DNA from: Isoetes taiwanensis
Taxonomy: Eukaryota; Streptophyta; Lycopodiopsida; Isoetales; Isoetaceae
Direction: 5' to 3'
Assembly: GCA_021234155.1 (NCBI GenBank)
Contig: JAJEKV010000500.1
Span: forward strand, 1-64,000
Length of the DNA stretch: 64,000 nt
In this document: piece by piece, positions 48,946 to 60,560 of the stretch
Position numbering within the stretch: the first letter of the stretch is position 1
Layout of the letters: every line of letters starts with the position of its first letter
Notes under the pieces: model-generated
Told to the model about the DNA's origin: nothing
What the model saw: only the letters and a program-made list of their open reading frames with translations
Databases searched by the model: none
Made by a program: the position numbers and the translations under genes

Positions 48946-50030
48946 TTACAGGAATATAAAAGGCAGGCAATATTTGGCTTTACAATCTAATATAGGCAAA
49001 GAACCATATGCAACTAGCAACAGCATCTACCTCTGGCCATTTGAGCCGCTAAGAATTACATCTGGTCCACCCTAATTAGGGTTCAACCAATGCATTGTCT
49101 TAGGTCAAGTCCCAAAATTGCCATATCTTGAGCTTCCTTTAAATCCTTGAATACCTAAATCTTGAGCAATCAGAGCCATACCTTTCATCTATGGCCGAGA
49201 ATAATCGAAGATAAAGCATGCCAGATGTATGGTGCTACCAAATTGCATCTGTTCAAATAGAGAGCGTGCATGAAAAAATAAAGGTTATCCAATATGTTCA
49301 TCCATGGTATTTTCCCTATCAAATGATTAGGATTTTTATTGGGTAAACCCAATTATTTAAACAAAAAAGGCCAAGCAAATAAACCTTGTATCAAATGCAA
49401 AAATAAACCTTGTAGTGGTTGTGCACATCTAAGTAATGTAAACAATTTCAAGTCTCCCCTGGAGCATGATATTCAGAAGTTCAATGTCTCTTATTGCCAC
49501 TTTAATTTCTTGCTCCAACTTCCCATACGATAATGTTTTTTGTCATATCTTGCTATGAGTACAAATTAAAGCCTTAAGGCAAATATCTACCAAGTGTACT
49601 AGCCCCAGTCTTCTTCTGATCAACAGCTCAGGCCACGACCATGCATTTTTTGGAGTTAAACTTTGGCATGTCCGCTTACACAATTACTCCCATACAGCTC
49701 ATGGTCTAACAAGTGCATAAATGTAGTAAGTCACATTAATGTCCAGCTTTCATAAATCAAAAGTTACAAACCAGTTAAGGGTTATGCAAGTGCAGTGTAA
49801 ATAAATGCATTCCATCATAATTTATAATAATAAAAAAAGCCTGCCTCCTACCGTAGGTCAGGGTGGGCTAAAGTCATAAATATAGTTAGCAACAAGGAGA
49901 GTAGGACCTTGTTGCCAAAGCCCTACCCTACCTATATTGCCTAACTAATTCTTATTGCATTTGTTGCAACTATTTCTTTCTCTTTAAAAGAGCCAAATAG
50001 CAAACAAATTGAATGGCAAACAAATTGCCA

Positions 50031-50945
50031 CTAGTATGAGCTAATGCCAAAAGACCGGTTTAAATTGACACAAGTCCGGGCCACCGCCAAAAAGATCGGT
50101 TTAAAGTGTCAAAACTCATGATTCGCCTTCCACAAGATCGGTCGTTGGGCAATTTCATCAACAATACCCTTATTTTTGAGCGCTTAATTATTCATATCGG
50201 CTCGCTAATGCCAATGTTCTATACAAGTCCATTGGAATAATTTCATCAACAACAACTGTCTTGTTACCTTTACTTGGATTGTCTTATTTGTACAGATGAT
50301 TTTTGCGTGTTGCCGATCGGTTCAGTAATCCATTGATTATTCGTATCATAGCCCTCGTTAATGCCAATGTCCTAGTACAATATGAAATGAAAATCTTTTA
50401 GTAAAATGGAATAGCTTTAAGTCACCATATTTTCTGGAACATTATATTCCAAAAATGCCCAATGGCAATTTCTTAAGAGCCTGATGGCATTTTTCAGTCT
50501 ATGCCATGTATTTTTCGCAGCTAATGCCACAAGACTAATTTAAAATAGGCAAAACTCAGTTTATAGTTTAGTCAAAATTCAGTTTATAATTTAAAAGAGC
50601 CAGAGCTCATTATATAATCCAACTCTGTGTAAAAATGCAATTGGCATAATTTCGAAAACAAATGTCATGTTACCTTTATTTTTGAATGCATTTCCTTATG
50701 TCCGCACAAAGTCAAGAGCTGAAATCAACAGAAAAGAATTATAATTCTCATTTCCAAAACCTATGTTGATCCTCGTTGGCGACTTTTAGCGAGTAATCTT
50801 CTAAATTGGTCAAAAAATAATAATCGTCATTTCCAGCCTATGTCAATTCCTATAAAGATCCGAAATGTATTAGTAAGAAATTATATACACCAATTTCAAC
50901 CATTTTAAGGCCCCTAGTATAACTAGGGAACCGAGTTAGTGAAAA
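50031..50945. other. Spacer between M2 copies B and C
   Basis: The words 'aatgccaa' and 'gatcggttta' recur (50044, 50091, 50210, 50350, 50525 and nearby), suggesting a degenerate short repeat. No gene is seen. Confidence 0.4.
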
Positions 50946-53660
50946 AAACCTTTTAAATCTGTTCAAACGGACTTTTTACCATCCATGGACTTTTGCAAAG
51001 ACCACTTCAGCCAATATGCACTTTTAAGCCAAAACAGTGTAAATTTGACTTAAGCCTTAAAAATGGTTAACATTTATCAAAAAAGAAATTACCGTGATTC
51101 TCTTTACTTAATAACAATTTCCTCTTGTCAATCCAATTAAATTTCTTGTTCAATACATCATATTTATCCTCTAAGAATTCAGAATTGACTAAAAACAATA
51201 TAAGATTGAAAATGAATGTTTAGAAATTCCTTGTCTTTTAGCATTTCGTGACCTTGTCAAAAATATGACTTCATTGTCATCACGTCTTGTAGCTTCTCCA
51301 ACTTGAATAAATGAGAAACATACATAGGAGCAAGAAATCCCGTTACTTGCAATGAAACCATATGCAAGTTAGCCTAGGAAAGGGTAACCACATAAGCCAT
51401 CACAGGTAAGCTACAGATTTCTTGGGCTCTTCGCCCTTCACCTTGCATGTTTTAAAACCCCAAAATAGAGGGGAGATCCAGTCAGGTAAAATCCTAGCAT
51501 CAGCCAGAGCAAATCCAATCTCATACCCTTGTTACCATTTAGGCATTAAGAATTATGGGAGATGCAAACTGGATTTAAAGATCTCAAACTACTTAGAAAT
51601 TATTATTTCCATAATGTAACTGCATGAACCGTACTATAGACATACATACACTCTGCTGCAGGCATATACAAACAGGAACCTTCTTGCCATGCAACAATCC
51701 AACCATCTGAGATATACTAAAAGAATAACAAGATAATCCTGCACTTAATAAAGACCAGCCAAATGCATCGTGCATGTATGCCTCATATCTCTCAAAACGA
51801 GCCATAGCAGGATGTACCCTCTTATCCTATCCAAGAGTAAGGATCAGTAATAACCAACAATAAGAGAACTAGGCATGCCCTTGAATCAGATGTAAGATAT
51901 AGACCATAATTATTATTTTCATAATCTGCCTATGAGAACAGTGTAGAGGTCAATCATAAATAAGGCCTGAACATAGACAGTTGTAGACAATTTAAACTGG
52001 TCAGATCAAACATAAAAATTTCTCATAGGGACCTATGCGTTGCACAACTGAGATCTGCAAATGCCTCAAGCACACTAGATCCACTAGGTTTATCATTAAG
52101 CATCAAAGATATACCAAATACATAATAGAATAAAACTAGATCTGGAAATATGCTTAATGCATCCCTTTATTACATCTTCAAGCCAGAAGATAGTCTAGAA
52201 TCATATTGAATCTCAAACAACAGCAATCATCTACTAGCATAATCATAAAGGGCAACAAATTCTAAGCAAGCAAGATACTTAAATAAAATTATCTATGCTT
52301 CCAACCTGAGTAATAGGTGTTGGATTGCATATAGCTTGAGATGCCATTGGAATGCAAACACCTGGGGGAATAGATTTGCTGGCACCTTCCCCTAAATATA
52401 GGTTATCCCATGTAAATGCTATCAGATCCCTTTTGTGCAGTGCTTGCAAGCACAATCCCTTGCTCCAAATTCACAGAGGTACTATTTAACTTGTTAAGAA
52501 TCATTTAAGCAGCGAATGTGTTTAATCAGTGGAAGTGCATTTAAGCAATGGAAGTACATAACAAATGAAAATCGTCGGGACGTGAAGCCTACTGTTCAGC
52601 AGAAATGCCTTTAGTTTTGATGATTTGTGCGTTCCTAGAAGCATCTTCAATGTCTTGTTTGATCATAGAAACAATAGCAGATGCTTGTCCACCAGTATTG
52701 CACTTCTTATTGTCAACATTTCCCACAATTACAGGAATATAAAAGGCAGGCAATATTTGGCTTTACAACCTAATATAGGCAAAGAACCATATGCAACTAG
52801 CGGCAAAGATCTACCTCCGCCATTTGAGCCGCAAGAATTACATCTGTCCACCCTAATTAGGGTTCAACCAATGCATTGTCTTAGGTCAAGTCCCAAAATT
52901 GCCATATACTGCGGCTTCCTTAAATCCTTGAATACCTAAATCTTGAGCAATCAGAGCCATACCTTTCATCTATGGCCGAGAATAATCGAAGATAAAGCAT
53001 GCCAGATGTATGGTGCTACCAAATCGCATCTGTTCAAATAGAGAGCGTGCATGAAAAAATAAAGGTTATCCAGTATGTTCATCCATGGTATTTTCCCTAA
53101 TAGAGAGCATGCATGAAATAATAAGGGTTATCCAGTATGTTCATCCATGGTATTTTCCCTATCAAATGATTAGGATTTTTATTGGGTAAACCCAATTATT
53201 TAAACAAAAAAGGCCAAGCAAATAAACCTTGTATTAAATGCAAAAATAAACCTTGTAGTGGTTGTGCACATCTAGGTAATGTAAACAATTTCAAGTCTCC
53301 CCTGGAGCATGATATTCAAAAGTTCAATGTCTCTTATTGCCACTTTAATTTCTTGCTCCAACTTCCCATACGATAATGTTTTTTGTCATATCTTGCTATG
53401 AGTACAAATTAAAGCCTTAAGGCAAATATCTACCAAGTGTACTAGCCCCAGTCTTCTTCTGATCAACAGCTCAGGCCACGACCATGCATTTTTTGGAGTT
53501 AAACTTTGGCATGTCCGCTTACACAATTACTCCCATACAGCTCATGGTCTAACAAGTGCATAAATGTAACAAGTCACATTAATGTCCAGCTTTCATAAAT
53601 CAAAAGTTACAAACCAGTTAAGGGTTATGCAAGTGCAGTGTAACATCATAATTTATAATA
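50946..53660 (-). repeat. Tandem module M2, copy C
   Basis: Near-identical to copy B, but it ends before the GC-richer tail and runs into an A-rich stretch (53655-53680). It contains an extra tandem duplication of about 64 bases (53036-53165) that is single in copy B (about 49256-49320). Confidence 0.85.
53036..53165 (+). repeat. Short tandem duplication within M2 copy C
   Basis: Two adjacent units of about 64 bases, both containing AGCATGCATGAAA-like words, GGTTATCCAGTATGTTC and ATCCATGGTATTTTCCCTA. Copy B has one unit, so the duplication arose after B and C separated. It explains most of the offset shift between the copies. Confidence 0.8.
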
Positions 53661-54276
53661 AAAAACAAAAAAAAAAAAAGTAGCAAAAAAGCACGTCATT
53701 TTGTCAGTTTAAGCAAAATCTAAATTCTAGGTCTTGTTGGTGGTTGGCACTTTGGCTGCGAGGAATGAATATCTAGCATAATAACAGGGGGTTTGCTTCT
53801 GAATTTTTATACGTTTTTTAATATGGTTTTGCTATGATTTCGTCGTTGTATTCGCTTGCATGTACTAAATAGTATTTCTAGAGCGCATCATTTCTTAGCC
53901 ATTGATTTCAGAGAAGGGGAGAATCATGTGACAAAGCTTCTTTTCGTTTGCATGTATTTGCTATTTGTTTGCCCTTAGCCCTTTCAATTCTGGCAATACA
54001 AATCCTTGGGGATCGGACTAGCTATGGTGTCCGGATAATATTGCTTTAAAGGAAATCGTTCAAGCAAAGTCCCTGTTGGAGACCAGCTTATCGAAAAGAA
54101 ATGGTAATTTACCGATTTACGAAAAAAAATAGCATGTTCGCGGAAAGAGCCTTTTTCCAAGGATTTGGTAGAAACGAAATGGCGTGATTTCCGTAAATTG
54201 TCTTCCAACTTGCAGGGTTCCACTCCATGATCATTGTTTTTCTTAATCCATGGCATGCAAAGAAAAGTCCTCGTTG
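53661..54276. other. A-rich junction and non-coding DNA
   Basis: A-rich at 53661-53680, then non-coding. The segment 54090-54260 is repeated in diverged form at 56810-56905 and 57550-57585. No gene is recognised. Confidence 0.4.
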
Positions 54277-54739
54277 TAATATAACAATTAACATAACTAT
54301 TATGAACATTAATTAACACAAACCATTACATTAGACATGTTTAAAATTAAATTCCCCTTAAACCCCTTTTGTTTGGGTGCATATTCACAGGGGGTGACTC
54401 GGCAAATCTAGAGCCGTTGGATAGGCATATTCACCCCTTATTCCTTAATCTACACCGCACACAAAGTTCCTCGCTTGTGGGGTATGGATGTACGTAATTT
54501 GTTATCTTCAGATAACAAGACTTGCAAAATACTATAAGATTTTAGGCAATATACTATATGGTGTTGATTTTTTGCGTGCAAAACATAATTACATGTGGGC
54601 TCTCTTTGCCCCACGTCACCCCTTCGTGTGAATATGCACCCAAACAAAAGGGGTTTAAGGGGAATTTAATTTTAAACATGTTTAATGTAATGGTTTGTGT
54701 TAATTAATGTTCATAGTAGTTATGTTGGTTGTTATATTA
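54277..54739 (-). mobile_element. Foldback/MITE element, copy 1
   Basis: A 463-bp non-coding element with long terminal inverted repeats, 54277-54398 and 54615-54739, beginning TAATATAACAA. The TIRs contain CCCCTTAAACCCC and TTTGGGTGCATATTCAC. The asymmetric inner 216 bases match those of copies 2 and 3 in reverse orientation, so this copy is given as minus. Long TIRs, small size and no coding capacity fit a MITE or foldback element. The superfamily is unclear. Confidence 0.85.
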
Positions 54740-55068
54740 CAAAATTTTTGCCCTGGGCCAAAAAAAAAAAAAAAAGACAAAATAAAACAAAATAAAACAA
54801 AAGTACAAATGATTGATATATTTTAAATTACATAATTTATAGGCTCCATTAAATTACATAATTTATAGGCTCCAAAATGGCTCCAAAATGACGACATTGT
54901 AACAATGCACTCAAATTGTCTTGAACATAATCTAGAAATGAAGGTAGCCTAGCAGAAATAGCCAAACAAATTGAATCTAGAGGATGGTTGGTATGAAGAG
55001 GTTAGAATGGGAAGGACTTACTGTTTAGTGCATCTCACTCGTTTCACCCTTTTAAAGTCATTCCAACT
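54740..55068. other. Poly(A)-like run and non-coding DNA
   Basis: Contains a 16-base A run near 54760, AAAATAAAAC repeats and a short tandem duplication of 'aaattacataatttataggctcc' type (about 54825-54875). No gene. Confidence 0.5.
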
Positions 55069-55190
55069 GTTTGAAATAAACCCCGCCTCAAGGATATTAC
55101 AATGTCTTTTTGTCAAGGCCTAGAGTACATCTCTGACCTCAATATCATGTTGGGTCGTTATGTATGAAACCCCTTCACTCAACGGACTAG
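55069..55190 (+). repeat. Direct repeat flanking PPR remnant, copy 1
   Basis: Shared with 55858-55990: TTTGAAATAAACCC, CCTCAAGGATATTACAATGTC, GTCAAGGCCTAGAGTAC and TCACTCAACGGACTAGTAAC. It could be the two ends of a duplicated gene 3' region. Confidence 0.75.
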
Positions 55191-55199
55191 TAACTTGGG

Positions 55200-55850
55200 A
55201 CTAGTAACCACGTGCATAAAAAGCATTTGAGTGCCACAAAAGGTAAGAGCATACTGATGGCGCTATCACTTGCTAAATTGCACCAGAGACCATTATCTCT
55301 TACCAACCAAAGACAATGAGCGGACATTGTGCTAGACCTATTAAATTGCCAACTTTTACGTGTGGAAGAAGCTCTATGACAACCAAGCATGGCGGGCCCA
55401 TGATATAGCATCGTGAAGGAAAGGCATGTTGCAAATTAAGGCTTTTGCCTCATCTTGGTGCCCTCGTTTTGAGAGCAGATCAATTATGTTGCGAAAAGAT
55501 CGACCGACATTGGTGTGATTCCATAATCTTTACTCATGGACACAAACATGTGGGCATCCCTCATTAAGCCGACCTACATAGCCGGTAGCGTAAAGCATGC
55601 TTCCAATGGTAACTTTATTGGGCATCAAGCCCTCATGTCGCATTTCATCCAAAAGCTTGAGGGCTTCAAAGGCTTTGTCCATGCCGAACATATCTTTGTG
55701 ATAATAGTGCTACATATTAGTCAAGGCATTCCAGACTGCCGATCTGAACCAAATTCAGAATTTACAATGCATGTATGTACCCGTCTACCTATAGCTAGAG
55801 ACGAATTTGCAGCACATCCATCAAGGATGCTCACAAAGGTGATGTGATCT
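55200..55850 (-). pseudogene. Pentatricopeptide-repeat (PPR) protein remnant
   Basis: PPR proteins bind organelle RNA and help editing, splicing or stabilisation. The minus strand reads DHITFVSILDGCAANSSLAI then GRRVHTCIVNSEFGSD (about 55845-55750), a decayed NALINMY-like segment, ALKLLDEMRHEGLMPNKVTI (about 55665-55600), GYVGRLNEG, a YGITPM-like stretch, LLSKRGHQDEAKALICNMP (about 55490-55430) and DAISWGAMLGCHRA (about 55400-55370). This is the order of repeats near the C-terminus of a PLS-class protein, ending in an E-like motif. Frame changes and stops break it. Only about 200 codons remain, so it is a fragment. Confidence 0.75.
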
Positions 55851-55857
55851 TCCTGCT

Positions 55858-55990
55858 GTTTGAAATAAACCCTGGCCTCAAGGATATTACAATGTCTTTT
55901 GTCAAGGCCTAGAGTACTTCATCTTTAGAAAGCCTCAATATCATTTGGGGTCGTTATGTATGAAGCCCTTCACTCAACGGACTAGTAACC
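55858..55990 (+). repeat. Direct repeat flanking PPR remnant, copy 2
   Basis: Second copy of 55069-55190, about 0.79 kb away. Together they bracket the PPR remnant. Confidence 0.75.
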
Positions 55991-58940
55991 AGCTGATTAA
56001 AAAGCATTTGAGAGCATTTGAGGCTGAACTGGTGATATCTGATGCATAAACCTGAATCCGACCGGTAAACATCTGCAGTTTTGGAGGAGATAAGTAGCCC
56101 CGATTTCATACAAAACCATACCGGTCCTTGGCTTGCATGAACATCTAATGGAAAAAGGGTTTGAAATGCAAGGGGCTAAAAGGCTGTAGATGGGGGATTC
56201 CCGAGCTAGTAATAATGCGAGATACACTCTACACGCCAATTACGCCGAGCCCATCCCCGATTTCCATAATGCTGGACAAGCTTATTGACGATGTCCCCTT
56301 AATCAGATTCTTCTTTGGGCTAGTTCTTCCTTAAGGGATCTTAACTCCGCCCATGTCTATCCAGAAAAATGCTTCCCCGGCTTCCTGGAAGGAGGTGTTG
56401 GGGAGCCAGATCCGCTCCGTAATATGAGAGTAGAGAAGTCGATTCCGTAAGAGAGACCATATCCCTACTGCTTCTTCGCCTTCCATGTCCGAATAGAAGA
56501 AAACGTACGAGGCCTCTTTTTCGTAAAAGCCACGAAAAGGGGTCGGCCTTGCCTCGAACCCTAAAATATGCCCTTCGAACTCGCATGATGCAAAGGGAGG
56601 GTTGTACATATATTTTCTTGTACATCTCCACAAATACATGGGTGCTAACCATAAAAAAAGAGCAAAAATCAATGCAAAGATGTATGCGACTCTAGAAATA
56701 CTTATTAGTACACTCCATCGTGATACATTCACCAAATCATAGCAAAACCATAGGAAAAACAAGATAAAAAATACAAAAGAAACCCCCTCTATTATTATGC
56801 TACATATTGAAAAAAGAAATGGTAGTTTACCCCATCGATTTAGGCGTGAGATAGCAAGTTCGTGAAAGAGCCTTTTTCCAAGGATTTGGCGTAAACGGCG
56901 GAAAAAGCTTACAAAGGCTGATTCAACCCCCGCTTTGATTCTTTTCGGAATGGCCTTTTACAAAACCGCCAAATTCCTCCGCCTCACTTCTTCTCGCAAC
57001 TCTAGCTTCAAAATCTTCCTCCAATCCATTTGCTTTAAGCCCACTCCATTAAATCTTCTCTCGCGAACTCTACCTTCAAATTCTTCCTCCACTCCATTAA
57101 ATCTTTGATTCAAGGATTCAATGTTAAACATTCTAAATGTTATGATAACAAATCTCTTTCCGGCTAGATTTTTGGCAAGATAAATAAGTCTCAACTACTC
57201 ATTTTATTAAGCGCCGGTTCTTAAGGAAAGAATATTGTGCCTTAGCACCTCTAATCCATATAATGTTCCCTTCATTTTCGCTTCTAGAATCAAGGCTCAG
57301 TTCTCACTTGGTCTTCTTGCTCTAAAATCTCTCTTCACCATGGCCACGCGACACCTTGAACTCGGCCAAGAATAGATTAGAATCAAACCATGAGAAAGTG
57401 CTTATCTCAGGATTAAAGGTTTAGCCGGACATGAACATATTCGGGCTTGTTGCCCGAGAACTAAATTTCGTCCAACGTGACTGAAAAAATCAATGAAACA
57501 AGTGCCCTAGCAGATTTGCGTGGTTGTGTTACAACCGGTTGGGTTCCTTCTGCAATTATTGTTTTTCTTAATCCATGGCATGCTGATTTATATTGTTCTC
57601 CAGCTATGTTGATTTATCCCCAAGAAAGGCAAGTTGGGTGGTAGGGTGGTAGCTCTCGCCTTAGCTCCATATTCGGCATAAACACTCTTATTCTTTGTTT
57701 TTTTTTCTTTCTTTTTTTGAGATCCATTTGTAAATATACGTAATAAATCTCAACAATGAGTAGCCAATTCCACCTGAGTTGTAGGCAAATATCTGAAGGA
57801 TATGCAACATAACCTCTATGTGCAATCAAGGATTGAACAATCTATCTCGTAAGTTGGTTATGGGCACGTAAAATGCATTGCTATTCCATCTCGCATCTAT
57901 GATTTTAAAGTTAGTGTTGGTCTAATTGTGATGTCAAATATATTGTTGTGTGCTTCTTATTTGGTTGTTTCATTGTTTCTAGCTCATTTGTCCATTATTT
58001 CCATTGTAGATGAGTGTATGGATTCAATTTTTAACCAAAAGCAAATCCGATTACTCATGGGCTATGCCGCAAATATTCTTCTTAAAGATGCAAGCAAAAC
58101 TATGTTCCCTCATATACCTTTCTTCTTAAGGTGCTTCTCATACAAAGAGGAATTGCTATCCCTTTGCCCAAGCATCTAGGAGTTTCGTGGATACCTTGTA
58201 GATATGTGCAAGAACTTGCATAGACAAAGTATGCACAATTTTTCTAGCATGCACTTTTTTTTGGATAATGATATCTTTGCATTTGATGGATATGATGAAT
58301 GTATAGCACATTATATTATCCTCTTAAAGTGGGCTTTCTCAAGTATTGCATTTTAGAAGGGTGGACTTGAGTTTACTCCCCGTCATTCTTGTGGCTATAT
58401 TGAAGTTTTAATAGAAGTTAATGAAGCGAAGATGAGCACTTTTTGCATTTCCAATACAGTCTTATAGAACATATAAGAACATATAATTTTATTTGCATTT
58501 GCGGCCTTCTATCTTTCTATAGAAGGTGCTATGGCTATGCTGTGGGTATTTGAGATGGATCCTTATGTCCATAACGATTTTCATTCTGGCATAAATGGAA
58601 CTCTATGACATACTACTTATAAGAACAGTGTCATTTGTTTCCACATGAAAGAGCTTGCCACTGTTGAAGCGATGCATATTGTACAACTCATGCCAGCTTT
58701 TATAATAATTTTCATCAAAGATCATATTATTCCGTTTGGCTATGCTTAACAGCAAAGCATTGCATGCACATGTGAAAGCACCTTGTAAGGTCACTGAACC
58801 TTTTATATTAACTATGTTCTCTACATTCTTTTATAAATTAAGATTGTATATTTGATTCAGAGATTTGAATGGTTTTCCATGAACAAGGTGTAGGCCCAAT
58901 TGTAGATAATCTTTGCTACAATACAAAAAAAAAAAAATTA
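55991..58940. other. No confidently recognised gene
   Basis: A minus-strand 143-codon frame at 56331-56762 opens with a hydrophobic stretch (VAYIFALIFALFLWLAP) that could span a membrane; its family is unknown and an overlapping minus frame exists. Segments at 56812-56905 and 57550-57585 repeat parts of 54098-54260. The rest is AT-rich with no motif. Confidence 0.35.
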
Positions 58941-58944
58941 GATT

Positions 58945-59240
58945 TAATACAAACCATTACATTTAACACTTTAAAACTAAATTCCCCCTTAAACCCCCTT
59001 TGGTTTGGGTGCATATTCACACGAGGGGTGACGTAGAGCAGCGAGAGCCCCTTAAATTATATTATACATGTACAAAATCAACACCATATAGTACATTGCC
59101 TCAAATCTTATAGTATTTTGTCAGCTATGTTATATAGTATACCAAAACTTGTACAGGCATACCCCACAAATGAGGATCTCTATGTACGGTCTAGATCGAG
59201 GAATAAAGGGCATATATGCTTATCCAACAGCTCTCGATGC
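58945..59240 (+). mobile_element. Foldback/MITE element, copy 2, truncated
   Basis: Left TIR and most of the inner part of the same family as 54277-54739 and 61251-61718: CCCTTAAACCCCC, TTTGGGTGCATATTCAC, GCGAGAGCCCC, GTACAAAATCAACACCAT and ACAGCTCTCG. The right TIR is missing. The junction passes into AGCCATTGATTTCAGAG, a phrase also present at about 53897-53913, on the other side of copy 1. Confidence 0.75.
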
Positions 59241-59339
59241 ACCTTCTTTTTAGCCATTGATTTCAGAGAAGAGGGCAAATCCTGTGGTTGTAGGCATTTC
59301 CCCTTGCATTTTTTTTTAATTAAATGTGTGATATTAATA
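59241..59339. other. Junction sequence, no gene
   Basis: Short non-coding stretch with a T run; shares AGCCATTGATTTCAGAGAAG with 53897. Confidence 0.4.
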
Positions 59340-60560
59340 ATGTTATTATCTTAGGTTTCCTTAGCCACCGGATAACCTAACAGCGGCGGCAGAGGCAGAT
59401 TCCAGATTTCGATTCTTGGAAGGTCGATCAACATGGCCGCATCAACAGGGCTCGCTGGTCAGTTGTGTTGTTTAATCAATGTGTTTATTATCATCGCCGT
59501 ATCCCCTGATTCTTGCACCATTGTATCCTCAGATAAAATTTCTGTAAAACAAAACATGCCGGATGCATGTTGTATCTCAATCCCAGTGTAAACTTGGTAC
59601 CAGTCAGTGATTCTGTCTCTTCTTTGCAAATCCAGATGCTTTACTGGCTTGATGCAGGCGTGGCTATGATCTGATCCCAGATAACAACCTTTCGGATTTC
59701 CTTGCTTACCTAATTCCAGTAGGTTATAGTCTGGTTATAGTTCTCTCTGTTTTCTTGTGCTTATTAGTCTTCAGAATATTTGGATTGGCTTCTCTACGAA
59801 TGTTGAATCATAAGCGGCAAGCAAACCCAAAAATTGTCAGGGCAATTCCGGAACCAGGACGGCATACCCTCTTCAAGAATTTCCAGAATTGAGGCTTTCT
59901 GGTGAAACCCCAATCGAATTTAATGGTGAATCAGGTAGCTTTATTCTTATTGTATGCCAGCTCTTCTTCAGAACACTGAACACGGTTTACTGGCCAATCT
60001 TGGAAACTTAATTCTTGCTGGCTGCATCCAGATTCCGCCCCTTTATTCTGCCCTTTTCTTTGTCTCGTTCATATAATTTTAGTTGTCCAACAATTGCCCT
60101 TTTGTTACAGGATTTTTTTCTTGGTTTTACTCTTTTCCATGGTTCTGTTTTATATTCCTTCTCCTTAATTCTTCATGTTTTCGCTATAACTCCAATAGGA
60201 TCTGACTCGTCATAATTCCTATAACTTCTGTAATCATTTCTTTATGATGGTTTCTTTCATTTTGTTCTGCGTATCATTGCAAATTGCATGCCCGTAAGGA
60301 TCACATGGTCCCATAGAACAATTGGTCTTCATGGATGCTCAAATTCATTGAATTCACTTCCTTCTGCTTTTCCTGTGCCTTTAACTGCTCTGCCTATTTT
60401 TCAACAGATGAAAAGGAGAAGAGAATGGGCACCTTGAGCAGAGGATTGACCTCTTTTTGATCTCTGAACCCTTAGGTCATACTTGAGCGAGTACACATTT
60501 ACGGCTCAGCTACACAAAAGGTTCAACATGTCCGCTCTAATTTGATGTAAAAGTTCTGAT
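59340..60560 (+). CDS. Possible multi-exon plant gene, unidentified
   Basis: Exon-like pieces on the plus strand: ATG at 59433 (AACATGGCC context) opening MAASTGLAG; after a splice-acceptor-like TGCAAATCCAG near 59634, a piece reading RRGYDLIPDNNLSDFLAYLI; a piece near 59840-59940 reading LQEFPELRLSGETPIEFNGE and ending with a GT-starting word; and after TTTTCAACAG near 60408, DEKEKRMGTLSRGLTS. The pyrimidine-rich introns between (TTTCTTTT runs) look natural. I do not recognise the protein, and the first pieces need a frame correction. This is an inference from splice-like words and codon texture. Confidence 0.3.

Larger units (their letters stand above)
47158..50030 (-). repeat. Tandem module M2, copy B
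   Basis: Almost identical to copy C (50946-53660) for about 2.6 kb at an offset near 3.79 kb. It also has the GC-richer tail (49840-50020) seen in copy A. The minus strand carries several exon-like islands, described separately. B and C differ by isolated substitutions plus a few short, densely different patches. Confidence 0.85.

Noticed and set aside
51422-51619. Plus-strand frame repeated exactly at 47633
   Set aside because: Repetition is due to the M2 duplication. The coding texture is on the opposite strand (ALADARILPDW), so this frame is a shadow.
53182-53376. Cysteine-rich plus-strand frame resembling a small zinc protein (KCKNKPCSGC), repeated at 49339
   Set aside because: The cysteines come from a short internal tandem duplication (AAACCTTG...), the frame has no promoter or start context, and the module's exon-like frames are on the other strand.
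56331-56762. 143-codon frame considered as an organelle-derived membrane protein
   Set aside because: No plastid or mitochondrial gene could be matched by motif, and a second overlapping minus frame of similar length exists. It is described but not called a gene.
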